NCBI GenBank assembly: GCA_016271365.2
Contig: CM028132.1
Coordinates: forward strand, 1,183,815,001 to 1,183,879,000
Origin: Neoceratodus forsteri
Taxonomy: Eukaryota > Chordata > Ceratodontiformes > Ceratodontidae
DNA: 64,000 nt
Direction of reading: 5' to 3'
Part shown: positions 51,755 through 61,777 of the stretch, piece by piece
Position numbering within the stretch: position 1 is the first letter of the stretch
Layout of the letters: each line of letters opens with the position of its first letter
The notes under the pieces: generated by a model
What the model was told of the DNA's origin: nothing
Seen by the model: only the letters and a program-made list of their open reading frames with translations
Database searches by the model: none
Position numbers and translations under genes: made by a program

Positions 51755-52776
51755 TCCAGGCCTTTGGTCTTTCCGGACGAGGTCCTCAATGTTGTTGAGG
51801 CGTCCCTTGAGGAGTCGACCAGGAAATGCTATGCCTTCAAATGGAAGAGGTTTTCCATTTGTGTCAGGGTAAGGCTTGGACCCTTCCCTCCCGTTCCAAG
51901 GGGCATTTTGACTATTTATGGTCCCTTTCTAGTCAAGGGCTTAGGTCGACGCACCCTAAAGGCAGCACCTGGCAGCCATCTCTGCTTACCGGGCGCCGGT
52001 CGGGAGCAGTCGGTGCTGGAGAAGGTGGTCTGGCGCTTTTCCAAAGGCCTTGATCACATTTCCCCTCGGCGCGAGAACCTCCACTTCGTGGGATTTACTG
52101 CTGGTACTGGCAAAGCTCATGGGCAAGCCATTCGAACCAATGCACAGGTGTGAACTTCTCACCTGTTGTGGAAGACCGCCTTCTTGGTGGCTATCACGTC
52201 AGCCAGAAGGATGGAGAACTCCAGGTGCTCTGCATTGAGTCTCCTTACCTGGTCTTCCACAGGGACAGAGTTGTCCTATGCCCCCACCAAATTCCTTCCA
52301 AAGGTGGTGTCGAGTTTCACCTTAACCAGGTGTTGACTCCTGCCGGTGTTCTACCTCAATCACACCTTGGAGGCTGATACAGACTCCATACTTTGACCCT
52401 AGAAGGGCGCCGCTTATTATAAGGAGCGCACAGCTGAAATTCGGGAGAGAGGTTCACCAGCTGTTTGTCACCCACGCTGAAGTCGCACTCTGGCAGACCT
52501 GCAGCCAAGCGGACGATAGGCAGGTGGGTCACCTCCTGCATAGATCTCTGCTATAAGTTGGCGGGCATGGAGCCTCCCAGAAGGATAAGAGCTCATTCTA
52601 CCCGTCATACTGCTGCATCGGTGGCTGCTTCCAGGGAGGTCCCTATCCAGGAAATCTGCAGGGCTGCTACCTGGAAGTCAGCACACACCTTTATTACCCA
52701 TTACCACATCGACCTTGAGTCACGCCGGGATGCTGGTTTTGGGGCCTCGGTTCTCCAGTCTTTGTTCCCTAAGTAG
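51755..52776 (+). pseudogene. DIRS-A2 tyrosine recombinase, frameshifted
   Basis: The N-terminal part (51764-52153) carries STRKCYAFKWKRFSI. The catalytic part starts at ~52150 with KTAFLVAITSARRM (first Arg), then changes frame. The last frame, 52465-52776, is clean and contains TIGRWVTSCIDLCYKLAG, RAHSTRHTAASVAAS (His and second Arg) and TFITHYHIDLESRRDAGFG (Tyr). It ends at SLFPK and a stop. The enzyme joins a circular DNA to the genome without DDE chemistry. Three or more indels make this copy inactive. Confidence 0.88.
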
Positions 52777-52817
52777 GGGGTGTGCGCCTTGCCTCCCTCC
52801 TCCCGGAGAACTGCTAG

Positions 52818-52925
52818 GAGTCTGCCAATAAGTGTGGATGAACAACATATCCATGTCCCTAGAAATACAGGTTACTCACCTGTAACAGGAGTTCTAGGAA
52901 TGGTATATGTTGTTCATCCACACGA
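52818..52925 (+). repeat. DIRS-A2 internal complementary region (ICR)
   Basis: CTGCCAATAAGTGTGGATGA to CATGTCCCTAGAA (52818-52862) is the reverse complement of the element's first ~44 bases. ATACAGGTTACTCACCTGTA to TTCATCCACAC (52863-52923) is the reverse complement of its last ~60 bases. The joint CCTAGAA/ATACAGG predicts the circle junction. Confidence 0.94.
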
Positions 52926-52954
52926 CCCACCTGACCTCCCGGGCTTCGACGCAC

Positions 52955-53144
52955 AACCTGAGCTTCCAGCAGGCCAGATCTGGCGTCATGGGGCGGAGCC
53001 GAGAGTTTTACCACCCGGGTGGGTGGGAGGAGCCAGCTTGAAGACCTTCCGGCAAGATTTAAAGCGGCAAGGAACCTGCCAATAAGTGTGGATGAACAAC
53101 ATATACCATTCCTAGAACTCCTGTTACAGGTGAGTAACCTGTAT
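52955..53144 (+). repeat. DIRS-A2 right inverted terminal repeat with 3' extension
   Basis: It is complementary to the left ITR up to CCTAGAAC at 53118. The extension 53119-53144 contains the palindrome GTTACAGGTGAGTAAC (53123-53138) and ends at about CCTGTAT, where CR1 sequence resumes. Confidence 0.94.
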
Positions 53145-55500
53145 ATATTGCTGATAGGGGACCTGAATATGCCAGATGTTGACTGGAGCACCTTTGCTGC
53201 AGCCACATCCAAGAGCAGGGCCATTCTCGATGCCCTACAGGGGGCATGCCTCAGACAGCTAGTTTTGGAACCCACTCGGGAGAGAGCAATCTTAGACCTG
53301 GTACTCTCAAATGGGGACGGAGAGAGGATCTCTGATCTTGAAGTGGGTAGCCATCTGGGAACAAGCGACCACCAAACAGTGTGGTTCACCATAAACTTAG
53401 CTGTAGAGTCAAGCCACACAAAAGTGAAGGTACTGGACTTCAGGAGGACTGATTTTGTCAAAATGGGAGAGTGCCTCAGAAAAGCACTAGCAAACAGGCA
53501 AGAAGGTGGGGTGGAGCAACAATGGGGAAACATCAAAACCGCCATCACAGAGGCTACAAGGCTTCGTGTGAAGCAAATAAATCAAAACGAAAGAAAAAAA
53601 CACTATGGTTCTCAAAAGAAGTGGCGGGGAAGGTAAGGGAGAAAAATATAGCATTCTGGAAGTATAAGGAAACACAGAAGGAGCAGGACAAAGAACTGTA
53701 CCGGTTAAAGCAGAAGGAAGTGGGTAAGGCAGTCAAAATAGCAAAGGCCCAAACCGAGGAAAAGATAGCCAACTCGGTTAAGAAGGGGGATAAAACCTTT
53801 TATAGGTACATTAGGGAGCAAAGAAAGACTAAGGCAGGATACTGAGGCTGAACAAAGAGGAAGGTGGTTGGGCAAGAGCGACAGTGAAAAGCAGGATACT
53901 GAACGAATACTTCTGCTCAGTATTCACAGTGGAAAAGCAGAGAAATACCTAATCCGTTAATAGAAGCACTCGGATAGGGGTTAATGTCAGTCCTTTCACA
54001 GAAGAAAGGGTTCTGAAAGAACTCTTAAAACTGAAGGTGGATAAAGCAATGGGGCCTGATGGGAATCACCTCAGAATTCTAGAAGAACTAAGGGAAGAAC
54101 TAGTAACACCACTGACTACCCTTTTTAATAAATCATGGGAGGATGGTGTGGTACCTGAGTACTGCAGGAGGGTGGATGTGATTCCCCTTCACAAAAGTGG
54201 GCAAGACAGAGGCAGGAAACTACAGACCTGTCAGTTTGACTTCAGTGGTAGGGAAAATGATGGAATCACTTCTGAAGGAAAGAATTGTTGAGTACCTAGA
54301 GGCCAGTGGGGCACAGGACCCAAGGCAGCATGGATTCACAGCGGGAAGGTCATGTCAGACAAATCTAATTGATTTCTTTGACTGGTGACCAAAGCAGTAG
54401 ACCAGGGAGGGGCTGTGGACATGGCCTACCTAGACTTTAGCAAGGCATTTGACACAGTCCCACACAAACGATTAATAAACAAATTAGCCAGCCTGGGAGT
54501 GGGTCCCAGGGTGGTAGCCTGCGTAAAACACTGGTTGGACAACAGGACACAGCGGGTAATAGTAAATGGAGTCCACAGTGAAGAAAGGAGGGTTACTAGT
54601 GCGGTACTGCAGGGTTCAGTACTGGGGCCGGTCCTCTTTAATGTCTTTATAAGTGACATTGCAGAGGGACTGGAAAGGAAAGTATGTCTCTTTGCAGGTG
54701 ACACAAAGATCTGCAACAGGGTTGATATACAAGCTGGGGTAGAAAGGATGAAAAGGGACTTGGCAAGGTTGGAGGAATGGTCAAATGTATGGCAGCTTAG
54801 ATTCAATGCAAGGAAGTGCAAAGTAATGCACCTGGGAAACAAAAGCCCAGGGGAAGAATACACACTGGGGGGTGAGATACTGACAACAACAAAAATGGAA
54901 CGGGACCTGGGGGTAGTCATATCAGACGATCTAAAGGTGGGCCAGCAATGTGAGAAGGCAGTAAGGAGGGCTGGGGGAATACTGGGATGCATAGGGAGAG
55001 GCATCACCAGTGGAAAACAGGAAGTTGTTGGCCCTCTGTACAGACAGTTGGTAAGACCACATCTGGAGTACTGTGTACAGTTCTGCAGACCCCATCTCCA
55101 CAAAGACATAGACAGGGTGGAGGCTGTCCAGAGGAGGGCAACCAAAATGATGCAGTGTCTGCATCAGAAGACATATGAAGAAAGACTAAAGGAACTAAAG
55201 ATGTATAGCCTCGAGGAAAGGAGGGAGAGGGGGACATGATAGAAACTTTCAGATCCCTCAAGGGAATCAACAAAGTCCAAGAGGGTAGCATCTTTCAGAA
55301 AAAGAGATGTGCAAAAACAAGGGGGTACAATTTGAAGATAGAGGGGAGATGCCTCAGAGGTAATGTGAGGAAGTATTTTTTCACAGAGGGGGTTGTGGAT
55401 ACATGGAACAGCCTTCCTGAGGATGTCATACAGTGAAAAACAGTGGGGGAATTCAAGAGTGCATGGGACAGACATAAGGCAATTCTAGTGGGGGGTAGGA
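53145..55500 (+). pseudogene. CR1-type ORF2, remaining endonuclease and reverse transcriptase
   Basis: The endonuclease ends with LLIGDLNMPDVDW and TSDHQTVWFTI (catalytic Asp, Asn, Asp, His). The RT follows in several frames: DKAMGPDGNHLRILEELR, NYRPVSLTSVVGKMMESLL, QHGFTAGRSCQTNLIDFF and AYLDFSKAFDTVPHKRLI, then [15 protein letters not shown]. The catalytic loop reads LFAGDTKIC where FADDTK is expected, so one essential Asp is mutated. The C-terminal part spans 54900-55435 (LEYCVQFCRPHLHKDIDRVE, MYSLEERRER) and ends with WNSLPEDVI, a stop, and a readable remainder. Indels lie near 53590, 53850, 54200 and 55235, with a stop at 54388. Confidence 0.88.
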
Positions 55501-55639
55501 GGAAGTAGGCTGTTGGTTAACTAGGATCTGCAGCTTATCCGTTAGGTAGGGAAATGGGTAGACTAGGTGGGCCAAGCGGTCCTTATCTGCCGTCAAATTC
55601 TATGTTTCTGTGTAAGGTACAGAGCTCAGGTAACAACTC

Positions 55640-55925
55640 AGCCAGTCAGAACATTAAGTGCAGAGGCAGTAGAGGGCGATTTGAGGAAGCCCCAGAGGGA
55701 GGCTTTAAAGCAGGGATGGGAGGTGGAGGAGCAAGTGCTTGCTGGAAGGGAGTGCCATAACCTGGGAGCGTACGCAGCGAAGGCCTGGTTGCCCATTTGG
55801 ATGTGAGTCTTTGGAGCCAGGAGGACCTGCGAGTCACTGGATCTTAAATGGTAGGGAGGGAGGGGTAGTGGGTAAGAGGGGTACGGCGAGGGCAGAAGGG
55901 GTGGCAGTTCTGACAACACTGTCAA
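55640..55925 (-). pseudogene. LINE C-terminal remnant
   Basis: A minus-strand frame of 95 residues contains SQVLLAPKTHIQMGNQAFAA and APRLWHSLPA. This is the pattern of the ORF2 C-terminus in L2-like and related LINEs; compare AASAWNSIP at 2429-2761. It is a short fragment 3' of the CR1. Confidence 0.6.
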
Positions 55926-56724
55926 TGAAGTTGCCTAAGACAAAGGTGACTACCCACTGATAAATAACCTGCAGGGAGACCATACACCTGATCATGGGTC
56001 AGGAGTGTCTGCAGATGGAATTGAGTCGATATACGATGGAATATGATGGAAAAGCTGAGCGTCTCAGGTGAAATTGTAATGGGTGCATAAAAAGGAGAGA
56101 CCAGAGGACACTGGAAGCCCCGGAATTGTAATGTCTGAATATTATTTATCGGAAAATGCTTTACCATAGTAATTGAATCTTGAGGTCGGTCAATTCCTCA
56201 GTACCAGGGAAAAAGTGTAATGAAGCAATTCCCTGAAGGAATGCTAACGGACAAGAGAATAATTAGGCAGAAGTGACGGCTGAAAATTGCAGAGTCCTGA
56301 AATACGGAACTCACAGCCAGTAGTATGGAATTATGTTTGCAGATGTTTCTGTTAACTAAAAATGTGCTGTGAAGCTGTTGGCAAGCTCCTGGTTACGGGG
56401 AAACTAATTTAGAAGTTGCACTAAAAAGTATTTCCTCATTAATTCAACTACTTGATGTTCGTTTAGACAATTAAGGCAGGACTCCTGATCTAGGAGCTGC
56501 TTACGCTGAAGGAACCTTGATGCCTCAAATACTTTTGCTGGTTGCTTCTGAAATGAAACCAAATGTGCTTAAACAGGGAGCATATATTTTTGGTAACATA
56601 GAAATGATTTTGGAAAGTGTAGCTGGTGTTAAATAATAATTGATACAGTTTTTTGTAAGTACTTCAAAAGTAAGAACACTGAAAATTGCCGTTTAAGTCC
56701 TGTGCGAAGGGAACTTTAAATGGC
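55926..56724. other. Unassigned 0.8 kb
   Basis: No gene or named repeat is recognised on either strand. Confidence 0.4.
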
Positions 56725-57865
56725 ACGTGTTAAGTAAGTTAGTAGGCACGGGGTGGGTAAAAGCTGGTGAGATGGGTAAGAAACTGGCTTCAGGGAAGGC
56801 AACAGAGGGTGGTGGTGGGTGGGGAGCTCTCACACCCAAGGGTAGTGACGAGCGGCGCTCCACAGGGCTCGGTGTTGGGACCAGTGTTGTTTGGGATATT
56901 CATTGCAGACATATCAAGGGACATCAAGGGCAAGATCAGTCTGTTTGCCGATGATACCAAGATGGGAACAGTGGTGGACTCACCTCTGGGGATGGCAGGG
57001 GTTGCAGGATGATCTGCAGCTTGAAACCTGGTCAGACACCTGGCAACTGGGGTTTAATGCCAAAAGTGCAAGGTGCTGCATTTTGGGATGAAGAATCCAA
57101 GGAGGAGTTACCAGCTGGGGGTGCAGCTAGCCCAGACAGAGGAGGAGAAGGATCTGGGGGTGCTCATTACAGGGTCAATGAACAACTCGGCACAATGTAG
57201 GAAGGCAGCTGCAAAGGCCAACAAAATGCTGGGTTCTATTGCAAGGGATATATCCTTGAAGAGGGAGGAGGTGATTCTGCCACTGTATAGGTCATTAGTT
57301 AGACCGCACCTGGAGTACTGCGGGCAGTACTGGCACCCGTATCTGAAGAGGGACATTAAGTTACTGAGAGGGTGCAGGCAGAAGACAAAAGATGATCAAG
57401 GGGCTGGGGGACTTATCATACGAGAGGAGGCTGAGGGAGTTGAACATGTACTCACTGGAGGAGAGGAGGGACGGGGGGACATGATTGAAACCTTTAAGTA
57501 CATGAAAGGAATAAACAAGACAGGTACAGAGGGGCTGTTCAAAGTAAGGGAGGGAAGGGACACCAGGGGCCATGATATGAGACTGGAGGGAGGAAGGTTC
57601 AGGAGGGAGATGAGGAGACACTTTTTTACAGAGAGGGTGGTGGCTGGGTGGAATGCGTTACCTGCAGAAGTGGTATCCAGTAGAACAGTGGACTGCTTCA
57701 AAAGGGGATAGGACAGGACAAGGGGGAGGGTCAACGAAGGGGAAGGGTGGAAGGGAGGGGGCAGCTGCAGAACAAGGGGTGCTAGCTGCACATTCGAGCA
57801 GACTTGATAGACCTCTGGGCCTTTATCTGTTGGCAAATTTCGTATGTTCGTACTTTATGATGTTA
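56725..57865 (+). pseudogene. CR1-type LINE (second subfamily), 5'-truncated
   Basis: [39 protein letters not shown] and the intact catalytic LFADDTK (56767-57012) are followed by GVLITGSMNNSAQC, ANKMLGSIARDISLKREEV and LVRPHLEYCGQYWHPYLKRD. ETFKYMKGINK, RHFFTERVVAGWNALPAEVV and the tail GATAGACCTCTGGGCC, TTGGCAAATTTCGTATGTTC come last. The tail differs from that of the CR1 at 45400-55615, so this is a different subfamily; the tails at 21071 and, less closely, 7505 are its relatives. Only a few indels break it (~57010, ~57370). Confidence 0.87.
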
Positions 57866-58904
57866 CTCTCAAATAATTCAAAATGACTCTGAATGACTAA
57901 TTTTAAATGAGATGTTACACTGTCTGGTTATCTCCTGTTATGTTTTTAGTAATGTTAGTGTTTCTGTTTATTAGTGACTACCTATTTTTAATTATTATTA
58001 TTTTGTATACTGAGCTTCTATAATGAATTTGTAGGAGTTAGAAACAGAAACAGTCGCTTGAGCTATAAGATATTGCTTTTTAGGTCTCTCTAAGGTAACT
58101 TTAGCCTATTTAACAATGAAGGTTAGAACCTATTAATTAAGAAATTGTTATCCAAATGTGTTATTTGAAAGTAATGAAGGATTTGATGGTGAATGTTTTA
58201 TAGTGAATATGGGGAGGCCAGCTGGGTATACCCCTTTGCGACTTGGCAAAAGAAGGTTGTTATAATTCCTTTAGTAAGAGGCTGTCATGTCGTATAAGCA
58301 GGGAGCTGATTTTTGAGTTAAAACACTTGGGCCCAGTTCTGAGCTCTGGTTTGTCGTATGTGACGAACTGACTTAATATGTATCTGTGGGTCCAGACCCT
58401 TGATTCGATAGAGGCCACACACTGCAGACGGACAAAAGGTGCTCGACTTGGGTTCCATATAAGAGGGATACTGGGCAGCATGCACTGAGTGATATCCCCA
58501 TTGAGACCCAGTATGGGTACAAAGTTGGTAGCACAGGTGTGCTTTTTTCGGGTCCTGTGACAGTGACCTACTAACTCGTATAGGGGTCAAAGTAGCCTCA
58601 ATGGCCAATAATAGTTTTTGGAATAAGGTGGAGTGATTGACACGGATCTAACCCCAGCTTGTAGAAATGAGGGACCACCAACGAGGAAGATACAACTAGG
58701 TAGTCAAGTTGTGCTTAGGAGAACTGGGATGTGAATGGGCACATATCTAGAATGTGTATGCAGTGTGGGCTGCCGCCCATTGGCTCACCTTTTGGACCAA
58801 TGGGCGTACAGCCCGGCAGTGTCAAGCTGAGGCGGCAGGCAGGTGGGGTGCTGCCGGCTGGCGGGGGAGTCGGGTGGTGGGGCCCAGTGGGCGGTGGGGG
58901 GGGT
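57866..58904. other. Unassigned 1 kb
   Basis: AT-rich to 58250, then mixed composition, with GC-rich sequence from 58760. No gene is recognised. The minus-strand frames near 58260-58608 have no known motif. Confidence 0.4.
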
Positions 58905-59255
58905 ACCGCTAGACCACCAGGGATATTGGATATATTAAATTTTTATTACAAATGCCCGCTGATCGGGCAGACAGCGGTCCACTGGACCACCAGGGATATT
59001 GGCCAGAATTCTTCCTTTTATTACAAATGCCCATAATCGGGCAGACAGCGGTCCACTGGACCACCAGGGATATTGGACGGAATTCTTCATTTTGTTACAA
59101 ATGCCCGCGATCGGGCAGACAGCGGTCCACTGGACCATCAGGGATATTGGACGTAATTCTTCATTTTATTACAAATGCCCTCGATCAGGCTGACAGCGGT
59201 CCACTGGACCACCAGGGATATAGGGTTCTTTTATTTTACAAATGCCTGCGATCGG
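58905..59255. repeat. Tandem repeat, ~4.5 units of 73-75 bp
   Basis: The GGGATATTGG word recurs at 58920, 58993, 59067 and 59141, and in a variant form at 59214. Each unit includes CAGCGGTCCACTGGACCACC, a TTTATTACAAATGCCC stretch and GCGATCGGGCAGA. GGTCCACTGGACC and GCCCGCGATCGGGC are palindromes, so each unit has two hairpins. Confidence 0.92.
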
Positions 59256-60109
59256 GCATGGGGTGTGGGGTACCAGGTGCAGCCGGAGTTTCGTACACCC
59301 ACAGGTGGCAGCTGCTTGTTTGTCTCTGCACGCGGCAGCTCACCTGTGGGTGGCCATCCATTGTTTTTTTGGATCAATTTTGTGCTGGCGCTGGGTAGGG
59401 GTTGCGCATGCATGGCTCTGCACATCCGGGCTGAATATCCGGCTGTGCAGGGTATGCATGGGCCCGCCCCATCTCGCCTGTAGATACATTACTGATGCGT
59501 TCCGGCACTTCCGGATTTGTGCAGCGCGTCTCCCTTTTGAATATCGCACCGGGGCGCATCAGTGGGTTGCACATGGCGCAACACTGTTGCGCCATGCTCA
59601 ACCCTTTTGAATATCTGGGCCTAAGAGTCACGATTTTAAATTCTAAGGAGCAAGTTTATTCCTTAATCTTATTACAAAGCATAGAACTAGGCAGCAGTCT
59701 GATTCAGCCTATTAAGTTTTAGCTACTCACCCTTCAGCTATGGAGATCAAGGCAGCAGTTTCTCTTTGTTCTTTTCTGGTTTCGAATTTCCACTACACAA
59801 CAGATTGCTTGGCCTTTTAGACCTTAGTTGGCCTCACACATTGAGTAGCCACTAGGTCATTGGACGGATCATAATGTCAGAATAAGACTTCTACCAAATT
59901 TGGTATATGTTCCTAACTTTAAGGATTATTGACTAATTCTGATTGGTTGACCTTGTCAGACATGTGAGTAGCAGTTGATCACAGCATGATCATGCAATTA
60001 ATTTGACCACTAGATGGTAGTAGTGTTCCATTTTCCACAGTGTCTTTGCCAATATGTAACAATACTTAACACGTTTGGCTTCGATTAATATGCAGTTACA
60101 GTGTGAAAA
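59256..60109. other. Unassigned sequence with a short perfect palindrome
   Basis: No gene is recognised. CATGGCGCAACA-C-TGTTGCGCCATG lies at ~59572-59596, flanked by the direct repeats CCCTTTTGAATATC at ~59531 and ~59601. Confidence 0.45.
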
Positions 60110-61365
60110 TATATATTATACAATGGCAAGAAAAGAATCCTGGGCTTTGATTGGTCAGTGGCCACCCTGAACGGTGATGTTATCCCAGTATAACATCACT
60201 GTATCAAGGTCAAGCACACACATGACCAAATAACAGCGTCACAAAACATGCCACAGCATGTCTTCCCCGGAACTGACTGCCTTCACTAATGGTGCAGACC
60301 ATAACTGCTGTTGTCCTCATTATACCTACTGACATACAGCCCCACAACTGTCTTCTCCTCCCCTCGCTCCAACCTGTTTAAAAACTGTAGACAAATTGCA
60401 TCTTTGCAGAAAAACCATAACAGTGATTTCTCATTGTCCTGAAGTTAAGAAAGCATAGCCTTTGTAGCACGTGCGCACAGCAGTGCCACACTTGCTCACC
60501 CGCACTTGCCTGTGCTCCCCAACTGAAAAAAAAAATAGACATTTAAAATGAAACCAAATAAATACAGAGTAAAAGAAACCCTTACTTGAAACTGGCTTTG
60601 TCCCCCACAACAACGCCATAGAAACTCCACTGTCCAATCGGCTCGGCGGCCACGCTCCTTGCCTCACACAGCAGCACCGTGGTAGCTCCACTCTCCGATC
60701 AGCTCGGCGACTGTGCTCCTTTGCTGACATAACAAAAGGGCTGCATTTTAAACATAGAAACATAGACTTTGACGGGCAGATAAGAACTACTTGGCCCACT
60801 CAGTCTGCCCATTTCCCTAACTATTGGATAAACTGCAGATCCTAGTTAACCAACAGCCTACTTCCTCCTACCCCCACTAGAATTGCCTTATGTCTGTCTC
60901 ATGCATTCTTGAATTCCCCACTTATAGTATAAAAACATGAATAAACAGAAACAACACACAAAAAATAGAAAGTAGGGCCTGCGTGTATTATGCCACTGTA
61001 ACAGGGGCACAGACTCAGACCTGTGTGTGGTCAGAAAAGAAAAGCTGTGGAGAGGGAAACACAATGCAGTATATACTGGCAGCACCATCTAGTGGCCAAA
61101 ACAGAAATGTTGGACTTTATACCTCCACACACCAAAAATGAAAACAAGAATCCCAAAAATATATATTTTTTTCTTCTTCTTTTATTAAAAAATAAGTCAT
61201 TGTATAATAGCAATAATGCACTCCAGCGTGTGAGTCGTGCTGGGATAATGTCACTGCTCGGGTGTTGGATGCAGTGGCCTGTCTTCGTGCACAACAACCC
61301 AAGGTGTGACATTATCCCAGCACGTCCTACACCCTATCGTGCATTATTGCTTAAACATATACCTT
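60110..61365. repeat. Palindrome-ended repeat P, copy 2
   Basis: The left end carries TTGATTGGTCAGTGGCC followed by a GTGATGTTATCCCAGT-ATAACATCAC palindrome (60174-60199). The right end has a hairpin with GCAATAATGCACTCCAGCGT and GTGCTGGGATAATGTCAC facing GTGACATTATCCCAGCAC and GTGCATTATTGC (61210-61353). In between, 60595-60735 holds a ~68-base tandem duplication (TCCACTGTCCAATCGGCTCG / TCCACTCTCCGATCAGCTCG), and a CR1 tail is inserted at 60747. The interior shares little obvious sequence with copy 1 beyond the ends and a TAGTGGCC/TACTGGCC block. Confidence 0.68.
60747..60930 (-). repeat. CR1-type LINE 3' end, solo
   Basis: The minus strand reads GGGGAATTCAAGAATGCATG, AGACATAAGGCAATTCTAGT, GGGAAATGGGCAGACTGAGT and TCTATGTTTCTATG. 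It is closely similar to 55440-55615, so it belongs to the same CR1 subfamily as the large element. It includes the last ~15 codons and the 3' UTR. Confidence 0.88.
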
Positions 61366-61503
61366 ATTCTAGTATACAGTTCTATTCTAAATCTCAGGCT
61401 AAACATACAGATTGTAGTTACAAAGAGGCATATTTATAAAAAAGGCAGATTAGAATGTTTTAGTGGCTACATTTTCTCACCAGGAACTCTGCAGTAACCA
61501 GAG

Positions 61504-61673
61504 GTTCTAGGGACATGGATATGTTGTTCATCCACACTTATTGGCAGGTTCCTTGCCACTTTAAATCTTGCCAGAAGGTCTTCAAGCTGGCTCCTCCCAC
61601 CCACCCGGGTGGTAAAACTCTCGGCTCCGCCCCATGACGCCAGATCTTCCTTACCACTTGGAAGCTCAGGTTC
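61504..61673 (+). repeat. DIRS-A3 left inverted terminal repeat
   Basis: It differs from the A2 left ITR at only a handful of positions, for example GCCACTTT for GCCGCTTT and GCCAGAAGG for GCCGGAAGG. Confidence 0.93.
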
Positions 61674-61777
61674 CCTCCTTAGCGCTCTGCATTTTCGACT
61701 GGTTCCTGGAAATTTCGGTCTTCGAAATCAATTGGAAGTTTTCTGAAACTTCAATCTTTTTCTTCTTCGCTGCGGTG

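Larger units (their letters stand above)
47266..53144 (+). mobile_element. DIRS family A, copy A2: full length (5.9 kb)
   Basis: It has both ITRs, an ICR, and Gag, RT, RNase H, methyltransferase-like and tyrosine recombinase regions in the order of DIRS elements. It sits in the CR1 endonuclease. The right ITR exceeds the left by a ~26-base extension (53119-53144). Boundaries are good to about three bases. The ITR is about 98% like A3 (few differences in the first 170 bases), so the two are the youngest family A copies here. RT and RNase H catalytic residues are intact, but Gag, RT and recombinase contain indels. Confidence 0.94.
45400..55615 (+). mobile_element. CR1-type LINE, near full length, split by DIRS-A2
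   Basis: A 5' region (~45400-45786, the start is approximate) is followed by ORF1, then ORF2 from ~46880. The DIRS insertion 47266-53144 splits ORF2, and the rest follows from 53145 to the tail TAGACTAGGTGGGCC, GGTCCTTATCTGCCGTC and TCTATGTTTCTGTG. Removing the DIRS brings the endonuclease back together in frame. The LINE is 4.3 kb without the insert. The same tail, minus strand, is at 60747-60930. Confidence 0.88.

Noticed and set aside
54426..55145. 239-residue minus-strand open frame
   Set aside because: It is antisense to the well-supported CR1 reverse transcriptase and has no motif.
58905..59255. CRISPR-like array
   Set aside because: Repeats are contiguous 73-75-base units without unique spacers, and the genome is clearly eukaryotic.
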